Part shown: piece by piece, positions 1 to 8,795 of the stretch
How positions within the stretch are numbered: the first letter of the stretch is position 1
How the letters are laid out: each line of letters starts with the position of its first letter
Origin: Desulfocurvus sp.
GTDB lineage: Bacteria; Desulfobacterota; Desulfovibrionia; Desulfovibrionales; Desulfovibrionaceae
Length of the DNA: 64,000 nt
Direction: 5' to 3'
Assembly: GCA_020692325.1 (NCBI GenBank)
Contig: JAIMKR010000016.1
Span: 1-64,000 of the forward strand
Made by a program: the position numbers and the translations under genes
The notes under the pieces: model-generated
The model's input: only the letters and a program-made list of their open reading frames with translations
Told to the model about the DNA's origin: nothing
Database searches by the model: none

Positions 1-32
1 GCGCACTAATCGGTGCCAAATCGCGCGCCAGT

Positions 33-1163
33 TTACTGGATGGAGAGCTCCGGCCCCAGGCGGCCCAGCAGGCGGGCGTACTCCGCCGCGACGGTCTTGC
101 TGCCCGCGCCCACCTCCAACACCTCGGCCAGCACTTCGCGCAGGGGAATGAGGGACTCGTAACCCGGCGCGCCCTCGGGCTGGGCGGCCTCGGTGCGGTC
201 GGCCAAGTCGAGTACGCGGTGCAGCACGCCAAGGGTGGCCGGTTTGCCGCACACCGGGCACAGGCCCTTGTGCGCGGCGGTCTCCGCCGGCTCCATGCTC
301 CAATTGCACTTGCGGTGGCCGTCCAGGTGGTATTTGCCCTCCTCGGGGAAGAATTCCACCGTGCCGAGAAATTCGCACTCGTCCGCCTCGCTGTCGCGGG
401 CCGCCAACGCCCGCCGGATGGCGTCGAAGGACGCCTCGCCCCGGAAAAGGTTGGCCTCGCGCCCCAGCTTCTCGCCGGAGTGCGCGTCGGAGTTGGAGAC
501 CATGCGGTAGCGGTCCAGGGCGGAGATGGTCCAGTTCATGGCCGGATCGCTGGAAAGACCGGTCTCCATGGCGAAAATGTGTTCCGCTAGGTCGCCGTAG
601 CATTCCTCCACGGAGTCGAAGCCGCTCATTGAGCCGAACAGCGAGAACCAGGGCGTCCAGATGTGCGCGGGGATGAGGAAGGCTCCGGGGTGGGTCTCCA
701 GCACCATCTCCAGCAGGTTGCGGCTGTCCAAACCCAGAATGGGCCGGCCGTCGGCCGCGAGGTTGCCCACCTGCGACAGCTTGGCGTTAAGCTTCTTCGC
801 CGCTTCGAGGGTGGGCATGTACACGAGGTTGTGCACCTTGCGCACGCGGCCGCCGCGCTTGTAGATGGAGCTGATTTCGCCCTCGAGCATGAAACGCGCC
901 CCGCCGGAGAGCCGCAGGCCCAGGTCGGGCAGCTCGTCGGCGAGGCCGTCGGGGCGGCGCAGGCGCAGCAGGCCCGTGTCGCCGTCCTCCTCCAGCTCGC
1001 GTTCGATCTCGTCCAGCCAGCCGGGATGGGTGCAGTCGCCCGTGGCCAGCACGTCGAGGCCCTTGACCTCGGCCCAGGCCGCAAGGCTGCGCACGGTGAG
1101 GTTCTTGCTCGTGGCGCGCGAGAAGCGCGAATGGATGTGCAGGTCCGCCGCGAAGGTCGTCAT
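33..1163 (-). CDS. EndoQ-like PHP-domain endonuclease
   Basis: A 376-residue PHP-family protein. The metal-binding D7-L-H9-I-H11 motif sits at the N-terminus. Near the C-terminus are cysteines at 286, 302 and 305 with nearby histidines, a likely zinc site. PHP plus a C-terminal zinc element is the layout of endonuclease Q, which nicks DNA 5' of deaminated or abasic bases in archaea and some bacteria. Such proteins are often misannotated as UvrD-like helicases; I see no Walker motifs. It is transcribed away from the FkbM gene and stands alone here. The substrate is inferred from the family. Confidence 0.8.
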   Translation of the reverse strand: MTTFAADLHIHSRFSRATSKNLTVRSLAAWAEVKGLDVLATGDCTHPGWLDEIERELEEDGDTGLLRLRRPDGLADELPDLGLRLSGGARFMLEGEISSIYKRGGRVRKVHNLVYMPTLEAAKKLNAKLSQVGNLAADGRPILGLDSRNLLEMVLETHPGAFLIPAHIWTPWFSLFGSMSGFDSVEECYGDLAEHIFAMETGLSSDPAMNWTISALDRYRMVSNSDAHSGEKLGREANLFRGEASFDAIRRALAARDSEADECEFLGTVEFFPEEGKYHLDGHRKCNWSMEPAETAAHKGLCPVCGKPATLGVLHRVLDLADRTEAAQPEGAPGYESLIPLREVLAEVLEVGAGSKTVAAEYARLLGRLGPELSIQ

Positions 1164-1289
1164 AAAAGATCCTTTAGAATTTGACGTGAAGTGACAATAT
1201 ACGGCATGCCGGGTAGCCTTGGCAACTCCGGCGCGGCGCGCTCACCGGAAGGCGGTGGGCCTTGCCGCGCGCAGAACACAGGAGGATCG

Positions 1290-2366
1290 ATGCTGGCGGA
1301 ACTCGCTTCCATGATGGAAAGCCGGAACATATTGGAAGAGGACTGCCCTCTTTCGGGTGGAGATGTCTGTTTGTTCGGCAGCGGGCCGCGCGCGGTGAAC
1401 ACGCGCGACTGGCTGCGCGGTCGCGGCGTCGGTGTGGCCGCATATCTGGACAACGACGTCTGGCGGCAGGACGAGCTGTTGGACGGCGTGCCGATACTGG
1501 CGCCAAATAAAGTCGCTGCGTTGGAATCAAGGCCCATCATCGTCTGCTGCGCCGGAGAGCACAAGATCGTCATTGGTCAGCAGTTGGCCATGCTCGGCGT
1601 GCGCGACGCGTATTTTCTGGAGGACCCGGCGCAGGACCGGCGGCCGCCAAAGGAGTTGCGGTGGGACCGTCTGGAAGCCTTTTGCGCCGATCTGGCGGAC
1701 GAGGAGTCCCGTCAGTCCCTGGCCGGTGTGGCTCGCTCCGTGCAGTCCGGTCAAGGTGGCTATGCGCGCATGTCACCGTATCTTCAGTATAAACACCCGG
1801 TGGTCAAGGCGCGCTCCGGCGACGTTGTCTTTTACGCCGGCGGTTTTGACGGCACGCCGGCCATGGCCCTGACCAGGGCCACGGGATTCACCTGCACGGT
1901 GCATTGCTTCGAGCCGCAGGGCGATCTTTTCGGGCGTATGGTCGAGAACTCCCGGCGTATTCCTCCCGCCAGCTTCGTCCCCGTGAACAAGGGACTGTAC
2001 GCCGAAACCACGACCCTGCGCTTCAACGAGGAGGGCTATGACAACGGCTCCGCGTCGGTGGCGGTGGACGGCGCGGTTTCCATCGAGGTCGTCGGAGTGG
2101 ACGATTACGTTCGGGAACGCGGGCTGGAGCGTGTGGACATGATCTCCCTCGATGTGGAGGGCAGCGAGCTGGAGGTGCTGCGCGGCGCTCGGAAGAGCAT
2201 CGAACATTTCGCCCCCAAGCTGCAGCTTTCGCTCTACCACCGGCCCAGCCATCTGTGGGAGGTGTACGAGGCCGTCAAGGCCCTGCGCGACGACTATCGC
2301 TTCTACGTGGGGCACCACACGCAGCACTTCAACGAAACGATGCTCTACGCCATTCGCGCCGAGTAG
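1290..2366 (+). CDS. FkbM-family methyltransferase with N-terminal Rossmann-like domain
   Basis: The start is set at 1290, where GGAGG precedes ATG, giving 358 residues; an in-frame start at 1191 lacks a site. Residues 25-115 look like a small Rossmann or sugar-sensor fold (FGSGPRA, then AAYLDNDVW). The C-terminal half is an FkbM SAM-dependent O-methyltransferase, with FYAGGFDG as the SAM loop and DMISLDVEGSELEVLRG as the typical second motif. FkbM enzymes methylate sugars, lipids or natural products; the substrate cannot be told. It converges with the HD-domain gene, with 8 nt between the stops. Confidence 0.8.
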   Translation: MLAELASMMESRNILEEDCPLSGGDVCLFGSGPRAVNTRDWLRGRGVGVAAYLDNDVWRQDELLDGVPILAPNKVAALESRPIIVCCAGEHKIVIGQQLAMLGVRDAYFLEDPAQDRRPPKELRWDRLEAFCADLADEESRQSLAGVARSVQSGQGGYARMSPYLQYKHPVVKARSGDVVFYAGGFDGTPAMALTRATGFTCTVHCFEPQGDLFGRMVENSRRIPPASFVPVNKGLYAETTTLRFNEEGYDNGSASVAVDGAVSIEVVGVDDYVRERGLERVDMISLDVEGSELEVLRGARKSIEHFAPKLQLSLYHRPSHLWEVYEAVKALRDDYRFYVGHHTQHFNETMLYAIRAE

Positions 2367-2374
2367 CCCGGCGG

Positions 2375-3643
2375 TCAGTCCCGCGCGCCGGGGGCCGCCG
2401 GGGACAGGCCGGAATAGAAGGCCCGGAAATCCTCGGCCGCGTGGGCCTGGGCCATGATGCGGCGTTCGTCCAGCTCGGCCAGGTTCTCCTTGACGAGTCC
2501 CACCATGTCCTTGTCCTGCGCGTTCTCGCGGACCATGTCGTCCAGTATGGCCGTGACCCGGGGCAGATCGAGGCCGGCGCGGTAGGGCCGGTCCTCGCGC
2601 AGGGCGGTGAACACGTCGGCGGCGGCCATGATGCGCGAGCCGTGCACCATCTGCGTGCCGGAAATGTGGTGCGGATAGCCGCCGCCGCCCGGTTGCTCGT
2701 GGTGTTGGCTGGTCCAGGCGGCCACCTTCTCCAGACCGGGAATGCGGCTGAGGATGCCCTCGCTCACCTCCGGGTGGCTGCGCATGATCTTTTTCTCGGC
2801 CTCGTCCAGCGGGCCGGGTTTGTCGATGATCTCCGAGGGCACGGCCAGCTTGCCCAGATCGTGCAGATCGCCCGCCAGACGCATGGCCGTAAGGTCGCCG
2901 GAGGAGAGCCCGGTCTTTTCGCCCAGGCAGACCGCGCACTCCGCCACCCCGCGCGAGTGCGTGGCCGTGAAGCGGCTTCGGAAGTCGATGATCTGCGAGA
3001 ATGCCTTGGAGGCCTGCGCCAGCTGCGCGCGCGTCATGCCCTGCGAGCGGAACAGCGCGGCGTCGTCCGTGAGGGCGGCCACGGGGTCCGGGGTGGAGAG
3101 CGGCTCCCAGAAATCCGCCTCGCCGGCCAGGGTCGAAAGCGCCTCCGTCGCCGCGGGATCGAACTGCTCGCCGGCCCTCGGCGTCAGGCGCGCCAGCACC
3201 TGCGCGGGATCGATGCGCTCCTGCCGGAAGGTCAGCACGTCCACCCGGTCGGCCAGGTTCAGCACCCCGGCCAGAAAGAGCTTGCGCCGGGGCTCGTCCA
3301 GCTCGCGGAAGCGGATGAATGGCGTGTGGTGCCGGCGCACGATGAGCGCCGCGCCGCGCAAGAGCGGGTTGGTGCGCAAGAGCCTGTAGCCCAGCTCGGC
3401 GTGGCGGCCGCCGTCGGACTCGAAGGACAGGGCGGCGAGCCGGCTTTGCCGTGAGAAGCCTCCCACGTCGTGCAGCAGCGCGGCGGTGAACAGGTCCGCG
3501 CGTTCCGCGCCGGGGGCGTCCAGGCGGCGGGACAGGCGCGCGGCGATGTAGGCCACGCGCTTGTGATGCCCCACCACCTCGGGGCTCATGAGGTCGAGCG
3601 CGCCGGAGAGGCTGGCGAGAAAGTCGAAGAGGCGAATGGCCAT
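2375..3643 (-). CDS. Two-HD-domain (HD-GYP-like) phosphodiesterase
   Basis: The ATG at 3643 (MAIRLFDF) gives 422 residues; the open frame runs further upstream but that part is low-complexity shadow. The first half holds a divergent HD domain with a HDVGG motif. The second half is HD-GYP type, with HDLGKL and then HHEQPGGGGYP at about residues 314-324. HD-GYP proteins hydrolyse cyclic di-GMP or related cyclic dinucleotides. No receiver or PAS domain and no membrane segment is seen, so the input may be the degenerate first HD half. It is the last gene of the leftward run from the site-2 protease. Confidence 0.82.
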   Translation of the reverse strand: MAIRLFDFLASLSGALDLMSPEVVGHHKRVAYIAARLSRRLDAPGAERADLFTAALLHDVGGFSRQSRLAALSFESDGGRHAELGYRLLRTNPLLRGAALIVRRHHTPFIRFRELDEPRRKLFLAGVLNLADRVDVLTFRQERIDPAQVLARLTPRAGEQFDPAATEALSTLAGEADFWEPLSTPDPVAALTDDAALFRSQGMTRAQLAQASKAFSQIIDFRSRFTATHSRGVAECAVCLGEKTGLSSGDLTAMRLAGDLHDLGKLAVPSEIIDKPGPLDEAEKKIMRSHPEVSEGILSRIPGLEKVAAWTSQHHEQPGGGGYPHHISGTQMVHGSRIMAAADVFTALREDRPYRAGLDLPRVTAILDDMVRENAQDKDMVGLVKENLAELDERRIMAQAHAAEDFRAFYSGLSPAAPGARD

Positions 3644-3669
3644 GGTCGGGGGGCCTTTCCTGTTGCCGG

Positions 3670-4302
3670 TTAGAATTTCAGAATGTCCACCTGGACCTCG
3701 GCCTTGCCGCCCATCTTGTCGAGCGCGCCCTTGAGATCGAGGTTTTTGAGATCCCCCACGGCGCTGCCGTTTTCGAGGCGACGCTTGAGCTCCTCGCCGG
3801 TGAGGGGATCGGTGCGTTTCTCCGGGCCCACGTGCAGGTTGATGGCGGAGTCCTCCTGCGCGGGCGTTTTCTTTTGCGGGCCAAGGGGCTTGGCCCGCGG
3901 CGAGGTGTCGAAGAACCACTGCGTGGCGTTTTGCGAGGCCCAGGCGGGTGTCGGCGCGGGGGCCTTTGGCGCGCCGGCGGCGGTGTAGGGATCGAGCAGC
4001 TCCCGGCGCGTCAGGCCCGCGTCGCCGCCCGCCTTCCGGCCGGCGGTGGCCGCCGATCGCACGGCCTCTCGGGCCCGTTCGGACGCGCGCGTGGAGGGTT
4101 TGGTGGAACTCTTGCTGCCGTGGCTCTTGGTCTTGCGCGGAGTCTTCCCCGCCTTTTTGGCCTTGGCCGCCGGCGTCGTTTGCGCCGCCGGAGCGGTCGA
4201 AGCCGCCGAGCGCTCGGCGCAAAGAACCTCCCCCGGCGTCGCGGGGATGACGGGCGCGGCGGCGAGGGCCGCGCAGAAGAGCAGGCAGGCGAGTCGTCTC
4301 AT
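3670..4302 (-). CDS. Secreted low-complexity protein, unknown function
   Basis: A 210-residue protein not assigned to a family. Residues 1-29 form a signal peptide (basic start, LACLLFCAALAAAP core). Residues 30-90 are rich in Ala, Lys, Thr and Pro, like a flexible linker. The C-terminal part is more ordered and ends in a short region (LKGALDKMGGKAEVQVDILKF, residues 190-210). It lies between the aminotransferase and the HD-GYP gene and is probably co-transcribed. Its ribosome binding site is 29 nt upstream, separated from the ATG by a strong hairpin. Confidence 0.6.
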   Translation of the reverse strand: MRRLACLLFCAALAAAPVIPATPGEVLCAERSAASTAPAAQTTPAAKAKKAGKTPRKTKSHGSKSSTKPSTRASERAREAVRSAATAGRKAGGDAGLTRRELLDPYTAAGAPKAPAPTPAWASQNATQWFFDTSPRAKPLGPQKKTPAQEDSAINLHVGPEKRTDPLTGEELKRRLENGSAVGDLKNLDLKGALDKMGGKAEVQVDILKF

Positions 4303-4309
4303 GGTCCCC

Positions 4310-4337
4310 GAGCGGGGGGCGTTCCCCCGCTCCTCCT
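4310..4337 (-). promoter_or_regulatory. Hairpin between Shine-Dalgarno and start codon
   Basis: Reading leftward, AGGAGG (4337-4332) is followed by a perfect 9-bp GC stem (4332-4324 with 4318-4310, 5-nt loop), then 7 nt, then the ATG at 4302. If the stem forms, the ribosome binding site sits 7 nt from the start codon; unfolded, it is 29 nt away. The pairing is seen directly; its use in translation is inference. Confidence 0.45.
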
Positions 4338-4349
4338 GTACCCTTCCGC

Positions 4350-5528
4350 TTACGCCAGCGCGGCGTACTTCTCAAGTCTGCGCATGGCCTCCTCGAGGTT
4401 TTCCATGGAGCTCGCGTAGGAAAAGCGCAGAAATCCCTCGCCGCCGGGGCCGAAGTCGATGCCCGGGGCCACGCCGATGTGCGCCTTCTGCAGGATGTCG
4501 TAGGCGAGTTTGAGCGAGCTGCCGCCGAACTTCTCCGCCCAGGGCTTGGCGTTGGCGAAGATGTAGAAGGCTCCGGTGGGGTCGTTGGCCACGTGCAGGC
4601 CCAGCGCCCGCAGGCGCGGCAGCAGGAATTTGCGCCGCGCGTCGTAGGTGGCCTTCATGCGGGCCACATCGTCCGCCGCCTGGGTGAGCGCGGCGATGCC
4701 GGCGCGCTGGGCCACGGAGTTGGCGCTGATGAAGAAGTTCTGACACAGCTTCTGCATGGGCCGCACGTATTCGCGCGGGGAAATGACGTAACCCAGTCGC
4801 CAGCCGGTCATGGCGTAGAGTTTGGAGAAGCCGTTGAGCACGAAGGCGCGGTCGGAGAATTCCAACGCGCTGTGCTCCTTCTCGCCGTAGACCAGGCCGT
4901 GGTAGATCTCGTCGCTGATGACGAACGCGCCGTGCGCGTCGGCCATACGGGCGATCTTGTCCATGCGCTCGGCCGAGAGCAGCGTGCCCGTGGGGTTGGC
5001 CGGCGAGTTGAGCAGGATCGCCTTGGCCCCGCCCGCCATGGCCTGCTCGATGGCTTCCGGCCGGAACTGGAAGTGGTCGTCCTCGCTCACTGGAACGCGT
5101 GCTGGGCATGCTCCCGCGAAGCGGATGAAGTTGTCGTAGCAGGCGTAGGCCGGGTCGGAGAGGATGACCTGATCCCCGTCGTCCAGCACGGTGGAGAAGA
5201 GCAGAAGCATGGCCGGGGACGTGCCCTGCGTCACGATGACGCGGTCCGGCTCCACGGTCACGCCGTAGCGCGTGGCGAAGTCGGCGCAGATGGCCTCGCG
5301 CAGCTCCAACAGCCCCAGACTGTGGGTATAGTGCGTCTCGCCGTCGGCCAGGGCCTTGTTCGCTGCCTCCTTCACGCACTCGGGCGTGTCGAAGTCCGGC
5401 TCGCCGATCTCCAGGTGGATGACGTTGTGTCCCGCCGCCTCCAGCTTGTGGGCGGCCTCCAGGATGTCCATGACCAGAAACGGGGTGACGACCCCGGCCC
5501 GATGGGAAACGCAGACGTTTTCGCTCAC
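4350..5528 (-). CDS. Class I PLP-dependent aminotransferase
   Basis: The GTG at 5528 is preceded by AGGAG 9 nt upstream and gives 392 residues, usual for the family. The PLP lysine is K236 in GFSKLYAMTGWRLGY. LEIGEPDFDTPECV near residues 33-46 and the C-terminal GFLRFSYA segment (substrate-carboxylate arginine) are typical of aspartate, alanine or aromatic aminotransferases of subgroup I-gamma. The exact amino acid substrate is unclear. It lies downstream of trpS but a strong stem-loop separates them. Confidence 0.88.
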   Translation of the reverse strand: MSENVCVSHRAGVVTPFLVMDILEAAHKLEAAGHNVIHLEIGEPDFDTPECVKEAANKALADGETHYTHSLGLLELREAICADFATRYGVTVEPDRVIVTQGTSPAMLLLFSTVLDDGDQVILSDPAYACYDNFIRFAGACPARVPVSEDDHFQFRPEAIEQAMAGGAKAILLNSPANPTGTLLSAERMDKIARMADAHGAFVISDEIYHGLVYGEKEHSALEFSDRAFVLNGFSKLYAMTGWRLGYVISPREYVRPMQKLCQNFFISANSVAQRAGIAALTQAADDVARMKATYDARRKFLLPRLRALGLHVANDPTGAFYIFANAKPWAEKFGGSSLKLAYDILQKAHIGVAPGIDFGPGGEGFLRFSYASSMENLEEAMRRLEKYAALA

Positions 5529-5550
5529 GTGTCTTTCTCCTGTCTTGAAA

Positions 5551-5593
5551 CGAAAAGGGCCGGAGCCGGACTTCGCGCCCGGCCCCGGCCCTT
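5551..5593 (-). terminator. Stem-loop terminator/attenuator after trpS
   Basis: A 15-bp stem with one G-T pair (5593-5579 with 5569-5555) is followed leftward by TTTT. It lies between the trpS stop and the aminotransferase start. It should end or reduce trpS transcription, so the downstream genes may be read at a lower level. Confidence 0.65.
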
Positions 5594-5608
5594 GGGGAAT
5601 ATTCCAGG

Positions 5609-6619
5609 CTAAAAATCGAAATTGATGATCTTGCGGATGGCCTCCATGCTCTCCGCCGCGCGTGCTCGCGCCTTGGCGTTGCCCTGCTCCAGAATGTGCC
5701 ACAGACGGTCGGGATCGGCCTCCAGGGCGCGCCGACGCTCGTGGATGGGCGTGAGGAAGCGCGTCAGCGACTCCATGAGCACCTTCTTGCAGTCCACGCA
5801 GCCCCAGGTGGCCTTGGCGCAGCCCTCGCGGATCTCCGCGCACTTCTCAGGGTCGGTGAGCAGCTTGTGGTAGGGGTACAGGTTGCACACGGCCGGGTCG
5901 CCGGCATCGGTCTTGCGCAGGCGGTTCTTGTCGGTCAGCATCCCCTTCACCTTGGGGGCGATGCTTTCCAGCGGCTCGCCAAGCGAAATGGAGTTGCCAT
6001 AGCTCTTGCTCATCTTACGGCCGTCCAGCCCGGGCAGCTTGGCGTCCTCGGTGAGCAGCGCCTTGGGCTCGGGGAAGAAGGGCTTGTCTTCCGGGCAGTA
6101 GAGGAAGTTGAAGCGCCGCGCGATTTCGCGGGTGAGCTCCATGTGCGGCAGCTGGTCCTGTCCCACGGGCACGGCGGTGGAGCGGTAGAGAATGATGTCC
6201 GTGGCCATGAGCACGGGGTAGCCCAGGAAACCGTAGGTGGCCAAATCCTTCTGCCCGGCCAGCTCCGTGGCCACGTCCTTGTAGGTGGGGTTGCGCTCCA
6301 GCCAGCCCACGGGGGTGAGCATGGACAGCAGCAGGTGCAGCTCCGCGTGCTCCTTCACCTGCGATTGCTGGAAGATGATGCACTTCTCGGGGTCCAGGCC
6401 GGCGGCGATCCAGTCGATGACCAGACCGGGCACGAAGCCTTTGACCTTGCGCGGGGTGGCGTACTCGGTGGTGAGCGCGTGCCAGTCCGCCACGAAGAAC
6501 AGGCAGTCGTGCTGCTCCTGCAGGGTCAGCCAGTTGGCGAGCACGCCGAAGTGGTGGCCCAGGTGAAGCGGCCCGGTGGGCCTCATGCCGGAAACGATGC
6601 ATTCTCTCTTGGCGGTCAT
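5609..6619 (-). CDS. trpS: Tryptophanyl-tRNA synthetase
   Basis: Charges tRNA-Trp in the cytoplasm. The ATG at 6619 gives 336 residues, normal for bacterial TrpRS. The class I signatures are clear: the HIGH-like GPLHLGHHFG at residues 16-25 and KMSKS at 202-206. The open frame extends further upstream but only through shadow sequence of the protease gene. The upstream protease gene ends 14 nt before the start, so the two are probably co-transcribed. Confidence 0.95.
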   Translation of the reverse strand: MTAKRECIVSGMRPTGPLHLGHHFGVLANWLTLQEQHDCLFFVADWHALTTEYATPRKVKGFVPGLVIDWIAAGLDPEKCIIFQQSQVKEHAELHLLLSMLTPVGWLERNPTYKDVATELAGQKDLATYGFLGYPVLMATDIILYRSTAVPVGQDQLPHMELTREIARRFNFLYCPEDKPFFPEPKALLTEDAKLPGLDGRKMSKSYGNSISLGEPLESIAPKVKGMLTDKNRLRKTDAGDPAVCNLYPYHKLLTDPEKCAEIREGCAKATWGCVDCKKVLMESLTRFLTPIHERRRALEADPDRLWHILEQGNAKARARAAESMEAIRKIINFDF

Positions 6620-6633
6620 GGCGGTGTCTTCTC

Positions 6634-7311
6634 TTAGAGGTTGGAGATGGGGGGCATTCCGAGCACCCGCGCGGCCACGTCGACCACGGGGAAGAGCACG
6701 GCGCCGAACAGGCTGACCCCGGCGAAATTGCCGATGATGAGCAGCGCGATGACGAGCAGCACGCCGTAGCGGCCGAATTCCAGGTAGCGCCAGGCCACGC
6801 GCTCGGGCAGCAGGCGCGCCAGAATGCTGCTGCCGTCCAGCGGGGGAATGGGCAGCAGGTTGAACGCGCCAATGAGCAGGCTGACGTACACGCCGGCCTC
6901 GGCCATGGTGATGATGGGCACGAGGATGCGCACGCTCAGGCCGTTGGGATCGGTGACGGGCAGTCCGGCCAGCGAGTGGAAGAGCAGGGCGCAGAGCACC
7001 CCGACCACGACGTTGGCCGCCGGGCCGGCCAGCGCCACGAGGAACATGGCCGTGCGCGGGTTCTTGAAGTAGCGCGGATCCACCGGCACGGGCCGCGCCC
7101 AACCGATGTGCGGCGGCACGAGCATGATGAAGAAGCCGAACGGATCCAGGTGCTTGATCGGATTCAGGGTGATGCGTCCGGCCAGCTTCGCCGTGGGGTC
7201 GCCCAGCCAGCTGGCCATGAGTCCGTGCCCCGCCTCGTGGCAGGTGATGGTGAGAAGCAGCGGCACCAGCAGCGTGGTGAGTTCCCGGAGGTATTGGGCG
7301 AGATCGGACAT
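6634..7311 (-). CDS. Site-2 protease (M50) family membrane protein
   Basis: The chosen ATG at 7311 (MSDLAQYL) gives 225 residues; an upstream TTG at 7350 is also possible and neither has a strong ribosome site. HEAGH at residues 25-29, inside the first hydrophobic segment, is the zinc site. The second metal motif is in NLLPIPPLDGSSIL, where the Asp is the third ligand. About five hydrophobic segments are visible. This short form, without PDZ or CBS domains, is common next to trpS in Desulfovibrio-like genomes (recalled, not checked). Substrate unknown. Confidence 0.85.
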   Translation of the reverse strand: MSDLAQYLRELTTLLVPLLLTITCHEAGHGLMASWLGDPTAKLAGRITLNPIKHLDPFGFFIMLVPPHIGWARPVPVDPRYFKNPRTAMFLVALAGPAANVVVGVLCALLFHSLAGLPVTDPNGLSVRILVPIITMAEAGVYVSLLIGAFNLLPIPPLDGSSILARLLPERVAWRYLEFGRYGVLLVIALLIIGNFAGVSLFGAVLFPVVDVAARVLGMPPISNL

Positions 7312-7494
7312 ATGGGTATGGCGGCTAGCACGAAGCGCCCGCGCGGGCAAGTCTTAAGGGGCGGCGTCCGCCAGAGGGGGCCCACGTTTCGAGAGGGATT
7401 TTCTTGCCGTGTCATGGGGGAGGCGCGTACGGTCCGCGTCAAAATTCGGAGGGGCCGCGTGGCTCCCTTCGTCATATTTCCGCAGGAGACCCGC

Positions 7495-8526
7495 ATGACG
7501 CAGTCGGCCGGCCTGAAAAAAATTGTTGTGGTTTTGGGGATGCATCGCGGCGGCACCAGCGTTCTGGCGCGCGCGCTGGAGGCCCTCGGCGTCTCCCTGG
7601 GCGACAATCTCCTCCCCGCCTCGGCGTTCAATCCCCGGGGCCACATGGAGGACATCGACTTTCTCGACCTCGACGAGCGGTTGCTGGCGGCGTTCGGCAG
7701 CGCATGGTTCCTGCCCGGGGAGGTCACGCTTCCTCCCGGCGGGCCGGCGGCGCATCCGCTGTTCGCGGAGGCCGTGGAACTGCTGCGGCGCAAGACGGAA
7801 AACGTCGCCGTCTTTGGCTTCAAGGATCCCCGCTTTGGCCGGTTGCTGGGCTTCTGGCGCGAGGCCTTCACCGCCGCCGGGCTCGAGGCGTGCTACGCCG
7901 TGGCCGTGCGCGATCCCGTCAGCGTCGCCGAGTCCCTGGCCCGGCGCGACGGCACGTCCCTGGAATTCGGCTACTGGCTGTGGCTCGGCGGATGTCTCGC
8001 CTGTCTGCGCCATACCGGGGGCGCGCGCCGCGTCTTCGTCGAGTACGACCGGCTGCTGGAACGCCCGGCGGCGGAGCTGGCCCGGCTCGGCGCGGGGTTC
8101 GGGTTCGATGTTGATCCCCAGGCGGCCGCCGTCTACGCCCGGGACTTCCTGAGCCTCGACCTGCGGCACGGTTCCCTGTCGTCCGAGGCCGTGGCCGCGC
8201 GCGGGGATTGCCCGCGAATCGTGCGGGACGCGCACGCCCTGCTGCACGACCTCGCCGCGAGGCCGGATCGGTCGGGCGACGATGCTGCGGTCCGGGAGCT
8301 GCTGGAGCGCTGTGCGCCCCTGCTGGAGTTTCTGCGGTTGGCGGACAGGCTGCTGGCGTACCCGGACGTGTTCGCCCTGGCGCAGGGCGGACCCCACGGC
8401 CGGGACTACCGCACGGCCTGCCTGCGCCTGCTGGAACGCAACGATGCTCTGGAGGAATCGCTGGCCGAGGCCGTGGCGCGGGAGGAGGTCCTGCGACGGG
8501 ATCTGGAGGCCGCGCGTCGGCGTTGA
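7495..8526 (+). CDS. Sulfotransferase-like P-loop protein
   Basis: The start at 7495 follows GCAGGAGAC; 343 residues. GMHRGGTS (15-22) is the 5'-phosphosulfate loop of the bacterial sulfotransferase-like family (usually GMHRSGTS). Further on, FKDPR and AVRDPVSVAESLARRDG resemble the 3'-phosphate-binding region. The C-terminal end turns into charged, probably helical sequence (ALEESLAEAVAREEVLRRDLEAARRR). Such proteins often sit in glycan loci. Here it is single, divergent from the protease gene and closed by a two-way terminator. The donor and acceptor are inferred only. Confidence 0.72.
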   Translation: MTQSAGLKKIVVVLGMHRGGTSVLARALEALGVSLGDNLLPASAFNPRGHMEDIDFLDLDERLLAAFGSAWFLPGEVTLPPGGPAAHPLFAEAVELLRRKTENVAVFGFKDPRFGRLLGFWREAFTAAGLEACYAVAVRDPVSVAESLARRDGTSLEFGYWLWLGGCLACLRHTGGARRVFVEYDRLLERPAAELARLGAGFGFDVDPQAAAVYARDFLSLDLRHGSLSSEAVAARGDCPRIVRDAHALLHDLAARPDRSGDDAAVRELLERCAPLLEFLRLADRLLAYPDVFALAQGGPHGRDYRTACLRLLERNDALEESLAEAVAREEVLRRDLEAARRR

Positions 8527-8574
8527 CACGGGGCGCGAAAGGGCGGGGGATCGATGCGGGATGCAACCACGAAA

Positions 8575-8606
8575 AAGGCCCGAGGGTCTTGCGACCTTCG
8601 GGCCTT
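8575..8606. terminator. Bidirectional terminator
   Basis: A 14-bp stem with one G-T pair and a TTGC loop. Rightward it is followed by a T-containing stretch (GTTCTTTCT). Leftward it runs straight into TTTTTC. It can close both the sulfotransferase-like gene and the leftward tRNA-Asn transcript. Confidence 0.75.
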
Positions 8607-8614
8607 GTTCTTTC

Positions 8615-8690
8615 TGGCTCCCCGGCACGGACTTGAACCGCGAACCTAGTGGTTAACAGCCACCCGCTCTGCCGATTGAGCTACCGGGGA
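8615..8690 (-). tRNA. tRNA-Asn (GTT)
   Basis: A 76-nt tRNA on the minus strand, from TCCCCGG at 8690 to CCA encoded at 8617-8615. The acceptor stem TCCCCGG/CCGGGGA pairs fully. The D arm GCTC..GAGC, anticodon loop CTGTTAA and T arm GGTTCAAGTCC are all present. The anticodon is GTT, reading Asn codons. Confidence 0.97.
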
Positions 8691-8716
8691 ATAGCCGCCT
8701 CTCGGCGGCGGAGGAG

Positions 8717-8746
8717 TCAATACGCCGATGCGGTGGAAAAGGTCAA
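8717..8746 (-). promoter_or_regulatory. Candidate promoter of tRNA-Asn
   Basis: Leftward, TTGACC (8746-8741), an 18-nt spacer and TATTGA (8722-8717) give a sigma-70-like promoter. The expected start point, near 8710, is about 20 nt before the tRNA 5' end. Confidence 0.5.
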
Positions 8747-8795
8747 GACTTTTTTCACCAAAAAATCATCCGGCTCGCGCGGGGGGATTTTCGTT

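Noticed and set aside
2375-4375. A 666-residue version of the HD-domain protein
   Set aside because: The upstream part overlaps the secreted-protein gene in another frame and is low-complexity. The ATG at 3643 gives a normal start.
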